DNA of 64,000 nucleotides, taken from positions 1,821,207-1,885,206 of the forward strand of contig NW_002060956.1 in assembly GCF_000150275.1 (NCBI RefSeq). The letters run 5' to 3'. The DNA is from Trichoplax adhaerens. Lineage: Eukaryota > Placozoa > Uniplacotomia > Trichoplacea > Trichoplacidae. This document shows positions 10,704-22,276 of the stretch, piece after piece. The position numbers and the translations under genes are program-made. Position 1 is the stretch's first letter. Each line of letters begins with the position of its first letter. The notes beneath the pieces are model-generated. The model saw nothing but the letters and a program-made list of their open reading frames with translations, ran no database searches and was not told the origin of the DNA.

Positions 10704-12421
10704 ATGCATTTACCGATGGAAGAAGGAAGAGAGAAAAGCTCGACGCAACAGGATTCTGAAATAACTGCCCAAGATGAGAGGATCGATCCAAATGCGACCA
10801 TCCTAAGCCATTCTGTTTTATCTCTACTTGTACCAAAGGTTGAATATGTTCAGGGCAGCGTCAAAGAAATTACGTAAGTGAAATGATGTCATTTTGCTTG
10901 GAAAGTGATCGATGAGTCACAGCGTGTTGGTTAGCTACTGCAAACTTTTGTCACTTTTTGCTAGATGCTGATTTTCATTTGTAGAGTATCATTGCCACTT
11001 TTATGACTTTCAACCTTCAATAGTATTGTAACAAATATTACCCTAGCCTTTGACAGTAGAAATTCAATCTATACCACATGGATAAACTCTCCAAATGGCT
11101 GAAATGACAGAGGACCATTTTACCAGCAGTTTCAATTGTACCACAACTTAACGAGCAAAAGTACCCCCTTTACTTGCTCTTACTTTATCAAGTACTCTAC
11201 TCGTAGAAGTGTTATGAGGATTGATTGATTGTAATTTCCCGCTCAAAACATTCTTGAAATTAGATGGTTGTGCTTGAATGGACCTTCCATTCTTGCGATC
11301 GCTTTAAAGTTACCCGTTAGACACAACATAAACTTGTCATAAATAATAGTGCCCCGCTACAAGCACTACCAGCTACTTGAATGAATGTAAGGTCTCTTCC
11401 TCATTATGGTACGTGCTAGGGGACTCGTCAACGAACAGAATAGGCATAACTAAGTTGAATTCAGTATCTAAACAACATTCTAGCGGACTATTATAATAAG
11501 AAAACGAATCTTGCCTAATAGAAATCATCCTATCGACATTGTTTGCCCTTAATCCTCAATTTGCTAGTCTTGTAGTGAATACGGACTGTAAGTTGCAGCG
11601 CAAGTGATCATGGGAAGGAAATGTCATGACACAAATGAATTGATCCCTAAAATCAACATTTCTACTTTATAAGATACCCCTGACATACTGTGCAACTAGA
11701 TATTATTAACGTTTACCATGTGGCTTTGCTAAGAAATCAACAAAAGTGTTGTATTCATTTTTCAGTAAAACACAGAACGTCCTTGCCAAATCAGTCGAGC
11801 AAGAAAATGAAAAGTTTCGGCAAATTGGCTACATTCATGACTTATCAAATACTGTAAGATATGCAATCATCTCAAATTGCAATGTTGTTATCATTGATGG
11901 ATTAATGGAAGGCATTTAGAGACTCGATAATACTGTTTTAATGATACTCATTTTGATACTTTGAGTGAGCTTTAGATGATTTGTTCATTTTCATGTGATA
12001 TATTATCGATATCATTGGTATGTTAATGTCATTATAATTATAGTTTATTAGGTGCAGACGTTGCAGATTTAAGCTAGTCAATATCAGGAGAGAAATGTTG
12101 AATCTGAGCGATAGAATGAATAAATTAAAGGTAGGCAATCGTCGTGATTTATCACGCCAATCGTTTGTGCTCTTGATAATATAATGATACACTTACTACA
12201 ATTCATTATCGATTACTCTTTGCTGTTACGTTTGCGGGTACTTATTCGTATGTTGCTTGTTTGTGCTGCTGTCACTTGCAACCATGCAGAAACGTGCTGC
12301 AAGACTAAAGTCTATCCGCGAAAAGCAGCAGTTAAAGCAAGCCCAAGAAGAAGCCGAAAGACAAGCCTATCAAGCTAGCTTACTTGCTAAACCCGCCAAG
12401 CATTTAACAAATCAAAACTGA
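10704..12421 (+). CDS. BLOC1S6: Pallidin, BLOC-1 complex subunit 6
   Basis: Four exons: 10704..10873, 11766..11853, 12044..12130 and 12290..12421. All have GT-AG ends and consistent phase; 158 residues. BLOC-1 is the cytosolic octamer for lysosome-related organelle and endosomal cargo sorting, and pallidin also contacts syntaxin-13. The match rests on the ordered helical core: VKEITKTQNVLAKSVEQE (vertebrate pallidin has an LTQNQ...LEQE segment), then FKLVNIRREMLNL, then the charged tail KRAARLKSIREKQQLKQ. Exon 3 must start at 12044, because only that acceptor keeps both the frame and the family's spacing before KLVNIR. ATG 10704 is the first in-frame Met; the second, at 10716, is an alternative. 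The N-terminal acidic region is poorly conserved, as usual. The gene converges with the methyltransferase gene downstream. Confidence 0.88.
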
Positions 12422-12817
12422 AAAGATGATAAAAAGACTAAGACTAAGTTCATGCAATGAAATACTTGATTTTTTTCACGTATATAAGATAGCCATCACT
12501 GTACATTGTTTTTATATCCATGATATGAAGGATAACCGTACTTCGATTAATTATTAGCTATTGGTTATCGTTTTCGGATCTAGATAATTTTCAACAGTAT
12601 CCTATCACGATATCATGGATTAGGATACTACGTTTAATAATTGCCAAACCATCTAAAAATTGATTGCAAATATACAGTGTTTTGCGAGGAATTGATAGTG
12701 TGGTTGTGCAATGGTGAAACAGCATGGTCATAAAAATAGATGAATACTCTTAGAAGCACATTCATTTTGGTGCTATGCAGTATCATAGTGTTATCTGAAA
12801 AACTTTATTTCAAATTT
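12422..12817. other. Shared 3' region between converging genes
   Basis: About 400 bases between the stop codons of BLOC1S6 (+) and the METTL25-type gene (-). No reading frame of interest. It presumably holds both 3' UTRs and polyadenylation sites. Confidence 0.5.
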
Positions 12818-15800
12818 TTATATTATTTTCATGCCAACAATGGCCAGATTTCTAGGTGAAATGTATTCCTCAAACAAAGGTATGATTCCACAATCTATGT
12901 TAAGCTCATTAAGGTACAAACAGCGGTCGATTGTTACGATACTTTCTAATAACGGCTGAAATAACACTTGTAATGCCTATGGGATAATATAAATTGAAAC
13001 AAACTAGAATATCGTAATCACTAAAATGTATGTAGAATTTTCTTTTGAAGAGAAAATCTTACCGTTATGGCTTCTGCATATGGTATTACCAGCTCGTGCT
13101 CCTTGTACTTTTGCATGCATGTAGCGAAGCATTTCTCATAATTTTCATCAGTGACTGCTATGGCAGTAAATTATTTATTAATGCTGACATCAGTCTATCA
13201 TATCCAGCACAACATTGTAGTTTGCAATCAACACAGATTTTAATATCATTAAAATTAGAGTGCTTTCTAAGTGATTATGCGTGCTAAAGTAGCATCAGGT
13301 AACCACTAATTTAAGTGACTCATTGAGCTAACACAAAAATTACGGTACTAAAGCAAGGTGACAGTTAGGGGTTGCAGAGGTTCGGTTACAGTAACAGATA
13401 TGCTTAGAGGTAACAACGTATACAGTATGCGAGGATATAGAATCTTAATCATTCTATTTTACCTTGGATGCGGTTAAGATAGATTTTAGTGTAATCTTCG
13501 AAGGTCATCGCTGCAGATACTTTAATACGAACACGACCTTGATTTGTTTCACGAATCTCTTTAAAATCATTTAAAGGCAAAGTATACTTTACACGCAAAA
13601 ACTTTATGAGTACGGATATAAACGATAGAAAGATTGGCTCAGCTACCTCTAGGCAGTGCTTCATTTACAATTGAACGATATGCAACATTTTTTGTATGGA
13701 GTACATGCTGAGCTAGGCTCATTTTTTCCCATCTATAAAGTTAAGTTCGCCATATACAACCTGATTAAACACTATCTGCTTTATCATTCGACCTGGATTG
13801 ATATACAACACCGTATTGTAATACATAATGTAAAAAGCAAATTCTAACCTCTTTCTGGTCTCTTGTGCAGCTAAGCGCATTGCGTAAATCCCCATTTGCC
13901 AGTCGTGGTACTTTTTGCTCATCTGTGACAATATATCCTGTATAACACAACACAATGAACTTCAGCAATGTTACTTTCAATTTAAGACTATTATTGATTA
14001 TACGGGTATAGTATATGTCAATACTACGTAGAAGAGGCTTTGGTTGTGTTGAACTTAAAAAGTTATTACGATACACCTACATTTAGATGAAAGCTCATCG
14101 GAAAATTTTTGAAGCAGCTATTTGCCTTAGTATCTGAAAGTCCAGTGCATGGTTTTGATGAGATTATGAAATAATTATTTAATATTGAAACAAAATTACC
14201 TTGCCGCTCAGGCAGCGGGGTAGTCATGCCGTGATAACAGCAACCTACACAGACAAGAAGAGCAGAAAATGGGCAGTGTTCTCCAACGTAGTGCAAGATG
14301 TTAGGAGTTAAATCATTACAGCAATGTAAACCAGCGAAACAAATTGGTATAGTTAAATTTTCCTGATTTTGATTCGGGAAACTAGCTACAGCTTGACAGT
14401 TGCCGTCTCTGGCGCTTTTCTTATTCACACCAATTGGATAATACAATCCTTTGCTGTTGTTAGTATGGTTAATCGATAAATCTTCAACTAATCGTGTTAA
14501 TTCTTGATAACTTTGAGTATCACCGCTTATTCTTAACGTAATACTGTTTATATCTTGTGGTCTAGACCCATCCCAAGTTGATAATGAGGCATTCCTTTTA
14601 GAAATTACTTTAACATTACGAGTAATAGCACTTTCGGATCTTTGCGAATTTGAATCAAGTCCAACAATTTTCATTTTGTAAAGGCTATTAAGAACCTGGC
14701 CCAGATAACCCTAAAGATGAAGATACGTATCTTAATCTAATATGATTCATAGAGTAGCTGAACAGTAGGAGTATTTCGTTTAATCTGCTTAATTTCAGCA
14801 TTTCCTAACAAAAACTGATGTAGTATGACCTGTATTGAAAGCTACCATACAAAAACTAAATGAATTAAGCTGAATTACCAGACCGGAACCAATGTCGACA
14901 ACAGTCTCACAGCCATAGTTTTCGCACATTTTCGCAATGAAGGACGCCATTGATTCAACCTATTTGTGTATGTTGCGGGAATATATTACAATGAAGAGGA
15001 CAACATGAGGATCAGGCAGAATCATTATTTTAAGTATAAAGTTATGTAATCGGCTAAAAGGATAATGTAAGAGTTGTCTATTAAAATCGATTAACCTCAT
15101 GACGCTTTTTTGGGATCATTCCTAAGCCAATATCATCTTGAATCTCGGCCTTATCAATATTCTGATTTGGCTCTCGAGGCATAGCTAACGCAGCTACTTG
15201 AGTAATAAAATTCTGTAAAGATTTGGGCCAGAATTCCTAAGGATATATGTACAGATTGTGATTACTAAGAAAGGGTATTAGGTGCAGAAACAGTAGTAAT
15301 ATAGCAGATAAGGCTACTGGGTATTGTATTTTGCAGCATAATAAGCTCACTATTCTCATTCGAGCAAATCGCTTGAGTAGAATAACATCATTTCTATAGT
15401 ACATGGATTAAGCAGCAGATGATAGTCTATAAAAAACCTGAAAGTAATCTTTCACTAGATTATAGACTTTGGTTTACATTATGCTCTGACATTACCTTTA
15501 CTCTTCCTTGAGGAATATACTTTAGATCTTCATAAGAAAGCTGTAATAGAGGTTGCTGCCACTAAAGATGCAAAATATTTTGATGACATATTAAAAATTT
15601 CGAATTCATTCATTAAGCAGAGCAATGTTTAAATTCAAATCAGCAGTACTAGGAAGGTAATTGTACTTGTTATCATGATAATTAATTTAATCGTCTACAT
15701 TTAATACTGTATTGATAGGAAAATCCATCTCTACTAATTACAATATACTGTACTACAGTTGTTGTAGAGCAAAATCGCTTGATTTCAACTCGAGCCTAAA

Positions 15801-16151
15801 GCAGTAGGTGATACGAGTACAAAACCTATCCGCGGTTCCTGCAGTATCACTCGATGAAATATCGCCTTATCTTAGACATATAGTGAAAATTACTCGTATT
15901 CTACCTTTAATTTAATGGTGCCTTGTAAAGCACCCAACACTCACTTCTTCAGGTATTTTTTCCCATATTCTCTCTTTAAAAAAGTCAACAACCTTAAAAT
16001 TGTAAATCCATTCAAATTGAGCTACTATATCCACCACATCTTGCAAGTATTGTAGATGTCCATCTTTCCAGTGATCATATGGAGAAGGTAAATTATAAGG
16101 ATTGGATATTTTCTTTAGATTAAGCATTCCAGTAAGGTTCATCGATCGCAT
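12818..16151 (-). CDS. METTL25: METTL25/METTL25B-family SAM-dependent methyltransferase
   Basis: Eleven exons, listed 5' to 3' on the minus strand: 15945..16151, 15496..15561, 15096..15236, 14879..14959, 14200..14710, 14081..14133, 13849..13937, 13647..13717, 13463..13558, 13063..13157 and 12818..12976. Phases agree throughout; 522 residues, within the family range. Landmarks in order: FEWIYNFKVVDFFKERIWEK, PKKRHEVE just before the SAM-binding motif VVDIGSGLGYLGQV (split between two exons after GSGL), VVGLDSNS-type motif II (IVGLDSNSQ), the family signature GLHCCNDLTPNIL, VCVGCCYH, FPMSFHLN, and the C-terminal block PLLESIVTIDRCLYLNE followed by IIPLFEEYISPRNLAIV. Predicted methyltransferase; the substrate is not established here. 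METTL25 and METTL25B are hard to separate by eye. The start at 16151 is the first Met of the exon, and upstream exons remain possible. Confidence 0.9.
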
Positions 16152-16257
16152 TCATTACTCATGTATGACCTTTGTCAGAGACCACATCGCACACCCTTCA
16201 ATAATCACATGATTATAGAAAGTCTTGAGTTGTTCAACTGGTGCAAATAAAGATCTA

Positions 16258-16330
16258 CTTACGCAACGAAAAGCTTATGTCATGATAGCAGTACTTACGC
16301 TACGAAAAGCTCATAGTCGTGATAGCAGTA
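16258..16330. repeat. 36/37-bp tandem duplication
   Basis: Two adjacent copies of cttacg(c)(a/t)acgaaaagct...gatagcagta at 16258..16293 and 16294..16330. It sits about 110 bases from the methyltransferase start, in a possible bidirectional promoter. Confidence 0.85.
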
Positions 16331-16358
16331 TTAAGCTGTGCCTTAACTTATTTTGGTC

Positions 16359-16580
16359 ATGGAGGCCAAAGCAAAAGCTTTCTTTGACCTCAATGGATTG
16401 GACTACAATTTATATAAACGTATACTGTATGTGTCTACTACTCCGTTGAGTATACAACTGCGACTGCGCAATGCTAAGCCTCCTAATTGGACCAGTACTG
16501 TAACCATTCTGTATTTCATGGGCGGGGCGAGCTCTCTATACTGTACACTGTACATATGTACATGTAATAGTACTAGTTAA
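16359..16580 (+). CDS. Possible small ORF divergent from the methyltransferase gene
   Basis: ATG at 16359 in a reasonable context opens 73 codons beginning MEAKAKAFFDLNGLDYNLYK. The first 30 residues look like real protein, the rest does not. It may be a first exon whose donor I cannot identify, or chance. Its position 208 bases from the oppositely oriented METTL25 start would fit a shared promoter. Confidence 0.25.
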   Translation: MEAKAKAFFDLNGLDYNLYKRILYVSTTPLSIQLRLRNAKPPNWTSTVTILYFMGGASSLYCTLYICTCNSTS

Positions 16581-17554
16581 AAGCACTTACGCAATACTGT
16601 GGTGTAGCCCCTTACAGGAACACTCCTCAGATCATAAGAATTATAATGGCATCCAAAAATATATCTACAGTATTAGGGATAAGGGAAATTATGTGCGCAT
16701 ATAAAAGCTTATAGTGTACTGATGTCGGCTTTTCTTTTCCCGTCACCTGGAGCACCGTAAAAGGGATTTTATATAAATAAATTAGAGAATTATAGAATTA
16801 TCTTAACCTATACAGTACTGTATAGTATACACCCGTATATACTCGTATTACCGTGACTTTTCCTACAAAATACTTCTCTTATCCCTTTAGATAAAATATC
16901 GTTATCTATGACGTTATACATACTTTATATACAGTAGATAACTACATAGTTTTATAATATTATTACATACTTACGTAGATTTTCTATAAATTGAGCGACT
17001 TTTTAATAAAATTTGGGTTCAGCTTTGTCTAATAAGAGAGACTAGTATTGTGTTACTGTTCCTCCTGACGATAGAAGATCGTCAGTATTTTGAGTCGGAC
17101 TGTAGGTAAATATCACGGAGGACAAACCCAACAGTAGACTCATCGTGTAATTTCTATTATAGTTTTAACTTTTCCTCTTTACAAATTTCTATTTGTAACA
17201 ATTATTAATAGCACTTACTTTAAATTTGGCTAAAATTTCACGTTAGCAGGTCCTGACAAACCTTGAGCAATTGGTACTTGATATTTTTCTTGAACTTGTA
17301 CTGGAGTATTGAGTTATTTGATCTTTTTTCAATTTTTTGATATAAACCATCAGTCACTGCCGCTTGTGCGGTCGGTTCAAACAGTATACAAATTATGCCG
17401 TGGCCTATTCCTTTATTGAATACTGATTTCAATTTTGAGGAAGCGCAAGTTTCTCAGGATGAGTGCCGATATTATTATGGCTAGAGCATTAAATAGGATT
17501 CACAATCTGAGTAGTCCCACGATAGTTTGCTAGTAGGCTAGATCGTAAGATTAT
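16581..17554. other. Non-coding spacer
   Basis: No supported gene. Palindromic TACAGTACTGTA-like words occur at about 16540..16560 and 16808..16830. Confidence 0.4.
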
Positions 17555-18330
17555 GCAACTATCTATTGCCACTAGAGAGATATATTAGATATTGATAGTC
17601 CTCGGTATAAGAAATGATTGCTCGTGCGTACTGCTATAGCAAATGCAAAGCTGAACAAGAACCAAATATCCTGTCAAATATAGTTTTCGAAACAATTATT
17701 AGAGTGTGCAATGTGCATGTATCTATTGCCACTAGAGAGATACAATAGATACTAATAGTCTTTAGTAGAAGAAATAATTACCCGTACGTACTTCCATAAT
17801 AAATGCAAAGTTGAACAAGAACCAAAAATCTTTGTCCTTTTGTGCTTTTTTGAGATAATCATCAGATTGTAAAAATATCTATTGTCGTTGGAGAAATGCA
17901 ATAATACTAATAGTTCTTGGTTGAAAAATGATTACTCATACGTACTGCAAGAATAAATGGAATAATGAACAAGAAATGCAATTCTTGTCTATTTTGTATT
18001 TTTCGAGACATTCTTTAAGATGTACGTGTATAATCTAGATCAAATAGGATGAATAATTGTCTATTGTCACTTGAGAAATGCAGTCGCTATTGATAGTCCT
18101 TAATAGACGAAGTGTAAACATGCTCGCATGCACTGCAATATTATAATTAATGCAAAGTTGAACAAGAAGCAAAAGTCTTGTCGATCTATTTTTTGATGCA
18201 CTTACACTTTTACGTTTATAAGCTAGACTGTAGGATTTCTACAAGTATCACTCATCATTGAAGAGATGCGTGCAGTAAATGCTGATAAACATAATTAATC
18301 TTTGGTATATCGGATGGATTTTACTCATAT
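17555..18330. repeat. Degenerate tandem array, unit 155-185 bp, four to five copies
   Basis: Units begin with (a/g)tctattgcca/g-c-agaga-atgca and continue through aatgcaaag(c/t)tgaacaaga and a T-rich stretch. Starts lie at about 17561, 17721, 17876 and 18059, with a weak fifth near 18245. Copies differ by many substitutions and indels, so this is an old array. No long open frame runs through the repeats, which argues against coding repeats. Confidence 0.75.
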
Positions 18331-18948
18331 TTATTAATCATTAAGTGAGTCTTTAGCTCTAATAACACCATTTTACTTTCATAGCATTCGATATGAAGGT
18401 ACTTCTGAAGAACTATCTCGAATTTTCTTAATAGTCAATTGCTTCGTTTAATGTTCGTTGCAAAAGCTTTCAAATAATTTCAAAATAGCTCTGGCCCTTG
18501 TTAAAATTTAGCACATTGATTTTACCATACGCATAAACAGAAAAAGGGATACGTTGATGTTTTACGATAATAAGATATTTCTTTTCTGATATCTGTTCAA
18601 TAGTACAATATAAATCAGTGAATGATATCAAATTAAATAAACGTTAGCTACTGTGCTGTGTACAATATTACTGACAAAAAGGTTACTTCAATGACGACCA
18701 ATTGTACAAGAAAATGTTCAAACAGCTAGCTAACCGACAATCGAGGTAGAATTTAATATCTATGTCTAGATCGATTCGGAACAATAATACTTTAAAGAAA
18801 TTTTTTCGGATTTGATCAAACAGTATTATTATTAAATAATATGAACAATATCATAGGTTTTATATATAAGTGTGTTAACGTAATTATCCACGTTTACCGG
18901 TCCTTCGCTCTATCTTAGACGGACTATTGACTTGTTACTGGCGTGTGT
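18331..18948. other. Non-coding spacer
   Basis: AT-rich, nothing recognised. It includes the 3' flank of the minus-strand membrane-protein gene. Confidence 0.4.
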
Positions 18949-19668
18949 TTAAGTTTCAGCTATTCTTTTCCCGTAAAAGTGAATAACCATTAGCATAAAA
19001 CCCTCCGGAACAAAATATAAACTTAATACCAATAGCCTTGGAAAATACTTTATGTTAGTCCGAATAATATCGCAAACTTCACGATCTTTAACTTCCTTAC
19101 GTGAGTGATCTAAAGGGGACCTATAGATTATGGTAAATAAATACCAAGCTATAATTCCAAGCAGTAGTAGAATTAGAATTAGTTTCATCCACTTAAGCAG
19201 ACTCTTGTTTTTGTTCCGTATCCCAATACATGCAGCAGCCATACATATAAAATTAATCACTAAATAGCATCCAAGCACAATTGCTGCTGTTGGATCATAA
19301 GCCCCAAGAGCACGTATTTTCGATAAGATAGTGCCACCTAATTGACAGATAGTGGCAAGAAGAAACAATTGAAATGGTGTAGTTTCTTAATATCATTTTA
19401 AGAATGAATTGTACCTTTTAATCACAAACGAGTAGTTTAAATTAATAGTAATGATTAAAAAATATATAAATTACGACCAATAAAGGTAAGCTAGTCTTAA
19501 TTGTCATAAATGATATATTAAAATATTTAGGGTATTGTTTATTGCATTCTCTGTAAACTCTAAACTTACCTTCCAAAATATAAAAGAATGGGGTGACGAT
19601 ATAAATGTAAATTCCAATGATTGCGAGGATAATACCTAAGACTGAATACAGAATTTTTTTATAGTCAT
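18949..19668 (-). CDS. Multi-pass membrane protein with a one-base lesion in exon 1
   Basis: Two exons on the minus strand: 19570..19668 and 18949..19385, joined across a gt...ag intron in phase 1. Exon 1 opens with ATG at 19668, and a run of seven A on the coding strand (plus 19654..19660) throws the frame off by one. Downstream of the run the correct frame is plainly a membrane helix (ILYSVLGIILAIIGIYIYIV). Exon 2 encodes more hydrophobic segments, including VLGCYLVINFICMAAACIGI, WMKLILILLLLGIIAWYLF and a last one near the C-terminus, with a short soluble loop (SPLDHSRKEVKDREVCDII). There is no CCG motif, so a classical tetraspanin is unlikely. The lesion may be a sequencing error, a sequenced variant or a true pseudogene. 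Family not recognised. Confidence 0.6.
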
Positions 19669-19761
19669 TTCATGCAAGGATTGAAAACCAATGTAAAACC
19701 TCGTGATACTAGAATTTTAGTTCTGCATAGTTAAGACGAGAAATTTGTAATATAGAAGCAT

Positions 19762-20070
19762 TTATTTAAGAATCGTAGCCCTACAAAATTTAAGACATGT
19801 TGCTAATATCGATAATCTGGTTGGCTTCAGCGCTATTATTTTAGGTTTGCTTGGATCTAAAAATACAGGTTTAAAAAATAAAATTATTTTATGAGTTAAA
19901 ATCATGTCACCTATAAAAGAATGCCTCAAATACCTATAAACGTATACAAGGATAATAAACAACATTGTATGTTTTAAGTCTGCATATCTATTGATACATG
20001 TATCCAGTCTTAAAGAAGAGGAAGTGAAACTCTTGAACAATGAACTCATTGAAGGATATTGTATTGACAA
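19762..20070. other. Possible relic of a membrane-protein exon
   Basis: On the + strand a frame from about 19760 to 19890 reads VGFSAIILGLLGSKNTGLKN, which resembles the helix-2 and loop region of the neighbouring minus-strand membrane protein in character, then meets a stop. The minus strand is also open here. Neither has convincing splice partners. Confidence 0.2.
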
Positions 20071-20131
20071 CTTGTTTCACAAATTTTCTACCAGGGCGAT
20101 AGAATAAATAGATACTATAAACAGATATTGA

Positions 20132-20325
20132 TTAATACTTTAACGGACCTTCTTGCCCTGCTATTGGCAGCGGAGAGTCAGTAATAGTTGCTAAAGGTAT
20201 GTCATTTTGGCCATTAGTAAGATCAGTAACATTAGCAACTGGATATACAATACCTCAATTGAAATATCTACTATTTTTAAACCTGTCACAGTTCTACCAA
20301 CAATGAAAACGTCTTTTAAGATAAA
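20132..20325 (-). pseudogene. Coding-like C-terminal fragment with frameshift
   Basis: From an acceptor-like ttcag before 20325 the minus strand reads ILKDVFIVGRTVTGLKIVD. About position 20253 the frame must shift by one to continue into NVTDLTNGQNDIPLATITDS and a TAA at 20132. Both halves look like natural protein. A 29-base intron would also restore frame but is too short to splice. No family recognised. Confidence 0.35.
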
Positions 20326-22276
20326 CTGAAATTTTCATAATTTTTGCTAACTTTAAATGATCTTTTGTGGCTTTACGTAACTTTCCAGATGTAATCTTGT
20401 TGTTTATTGGTTACAAAGCAGCTATTAGTTTACTGATTTATCCAGGATTCTATTGCAAATGATCATGTATTGCATATATGCAATAAAATTTTCTACATTG
20501 ATAGCATTTACGACTGCAGTACTGATATGCTTGGAAGTTAACCATATGTTATTACAAAAAACAATTGACCATGCTAACAAATCCAGGTGGCTGCTGTTGT
20601 CAAACTATTATAAAGAATGCCATTATTGATGATTAATAAACATGGAAGAAGAATTACGCCAATATAATTCTCTAGATCATTTCTGTCATTAATATAAATT
20701 GGGTTGCAAGACTTCTGCTCAACAAGTCAAGTGATCATGTCGTACAAACAGCTAAACAATTTTCTTTACAGAATGCATTAAATTAACAGTTTTACCTAAA
20801 GACCTTTATTTTAGTTTAAATTAAATAGGAATAATGTTGCAATGGCTTCTAATCTTTCTCTATTATTAAGTTTTATTTTCACGAATGGTAAATCTGCCTT
20901 TTCTGTTAATTATTTATATTGAAAGGATTTTGACAATGACAGTACGTTACATTCTTAGGCGTTATAAAATCCAAATAAATGCTTGTTTAATACGATGATA
21001 CTTGCCAACAGTTTCCGAAGTAACTTTCTGCTAGTATAAAATTTAATTTCTAACTATTACATGAAACTAAATCTGAACAAATAGTAAATCGGCCAGTTTT
21101 GGTCTATTCCTTCCATTTAATGATAGTAAGTAAATATAATATGAACTGCATAAACGAGGAATAACTTATTTTAAGTAATGTAGAGATAGTAAGTTTTAAA
21201 AGCTACTGAAATTTATTAACGAATCACTAGTCCAGCATTGTATGAAATATATATCACTGTGAGTACGTATATTGCAAGGCTATACAGGCTAAATATTGAG
21301 ATAAAATGAGTTAGATATATTTGATTTCTATAAGGCTACATAATATATTGTTCTCATAATATAGGATGGTATTTTGATGATAATTTGAATCTAGATATGT
21401 AGATAGAGATTTGTAGATACGGTATTTTATAAAAATGATATACAGTTTAACATAGAACAAATTCCTTCCCAAGTGTTCTAAATAACATTTCACATAATTT
21501 TTTTCAACTAAGAAATAACAAGTATATACGTCGTGCAATAAAGTACATCTCTCTCACGTCAGCATTTTCAAGTATCGTAAGGGCAATAGCTTTGAAAGCA
21601 ATTATAAGATATTAACTAGTCAACTAGTTATTTCGATATTTACTTTCATAACTTCAATAGTAGAATTTATAACCGAATTATTGCCGAATTCTAACATATT
21701 GCGTTGAAATATCCTGAGTAGCAATATAGACAGGGCAACTCCATTGAATAAAAATAAATAAAATACTTCCGACAATTTCCTCCATAATCAATAGAATTAA
21801 CTTTAAATTTAACATACTGTACACTAAAAATTCTATTTTTAATGAACCTCATAATTCAGAAGTTTCTTATGAAAATAGATAATAGAAGCAGAGAAGTTTG
21901 ACTGCTATAAATTCCGTGACAGTATTAACTAACTCATTGTTAGTTTTTGTTCTTAGAAATTTAAAGGATAAATTTATCTTACAATAACATCATCTAAATG
22001 TCATAGCCATAAAGGAGTATAAATGTAAAAATAATATGTTTCAAAAGTTTTATAGCCCGAAGATGAATTATCTTAATATTTATTGCATCATGAATCACTG
22101 TAGCTGGATGTCGTTAAATAAATTAAGTACAGTTTATTCATAAACCAGCAAGCCATAATCCGCTCATATTGCTTTGAATACGGTGAAGGTGATTCAAGGG
22201 GAAGTAATTTGTTTCTAGATCAAATCTAAAAACTGAATTTTAGAGAATAACCATTTCACAGAAGTTCATCAGTAAA
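20326..22276. other. Non-coding spacer before the receptor array
   Basis: No supported exon on either strand. The last part is the 5' region of the first receptor gene. Confidence 0.45.

Noticed and set aside
12050-12060. Starting BLOC1S6 exon 3 after ttattag at about 12051
   Set aside because: Produces a stop after six codons; the acceptor at 12043 preserves frame and family alignment.
13631-13646. Using the acceptor near 13602 (cataaag) for METTL25 exon 9
   Set aside because: It gives the wrong phase and an early stop. The acceptor before 13558 keeps the frame and the family spacing.
17555-18330. CRISPR-like array
   Set aside because: Units are 155-185 bases, diverged, without identical short repeats and unique spacers; the genome is eukaryotic.
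19762-20070. 102-residue minus-strand frame as a gene
   Set aside because: No splice or family support, and the opposite strand is equally coding-like.
20254-20283. A 29-base intron restoring the frame of the 20.1-20.3 kb fragment
   Set aside because: Too short for spliceosomal removal; a frameshift is the simpler reading.
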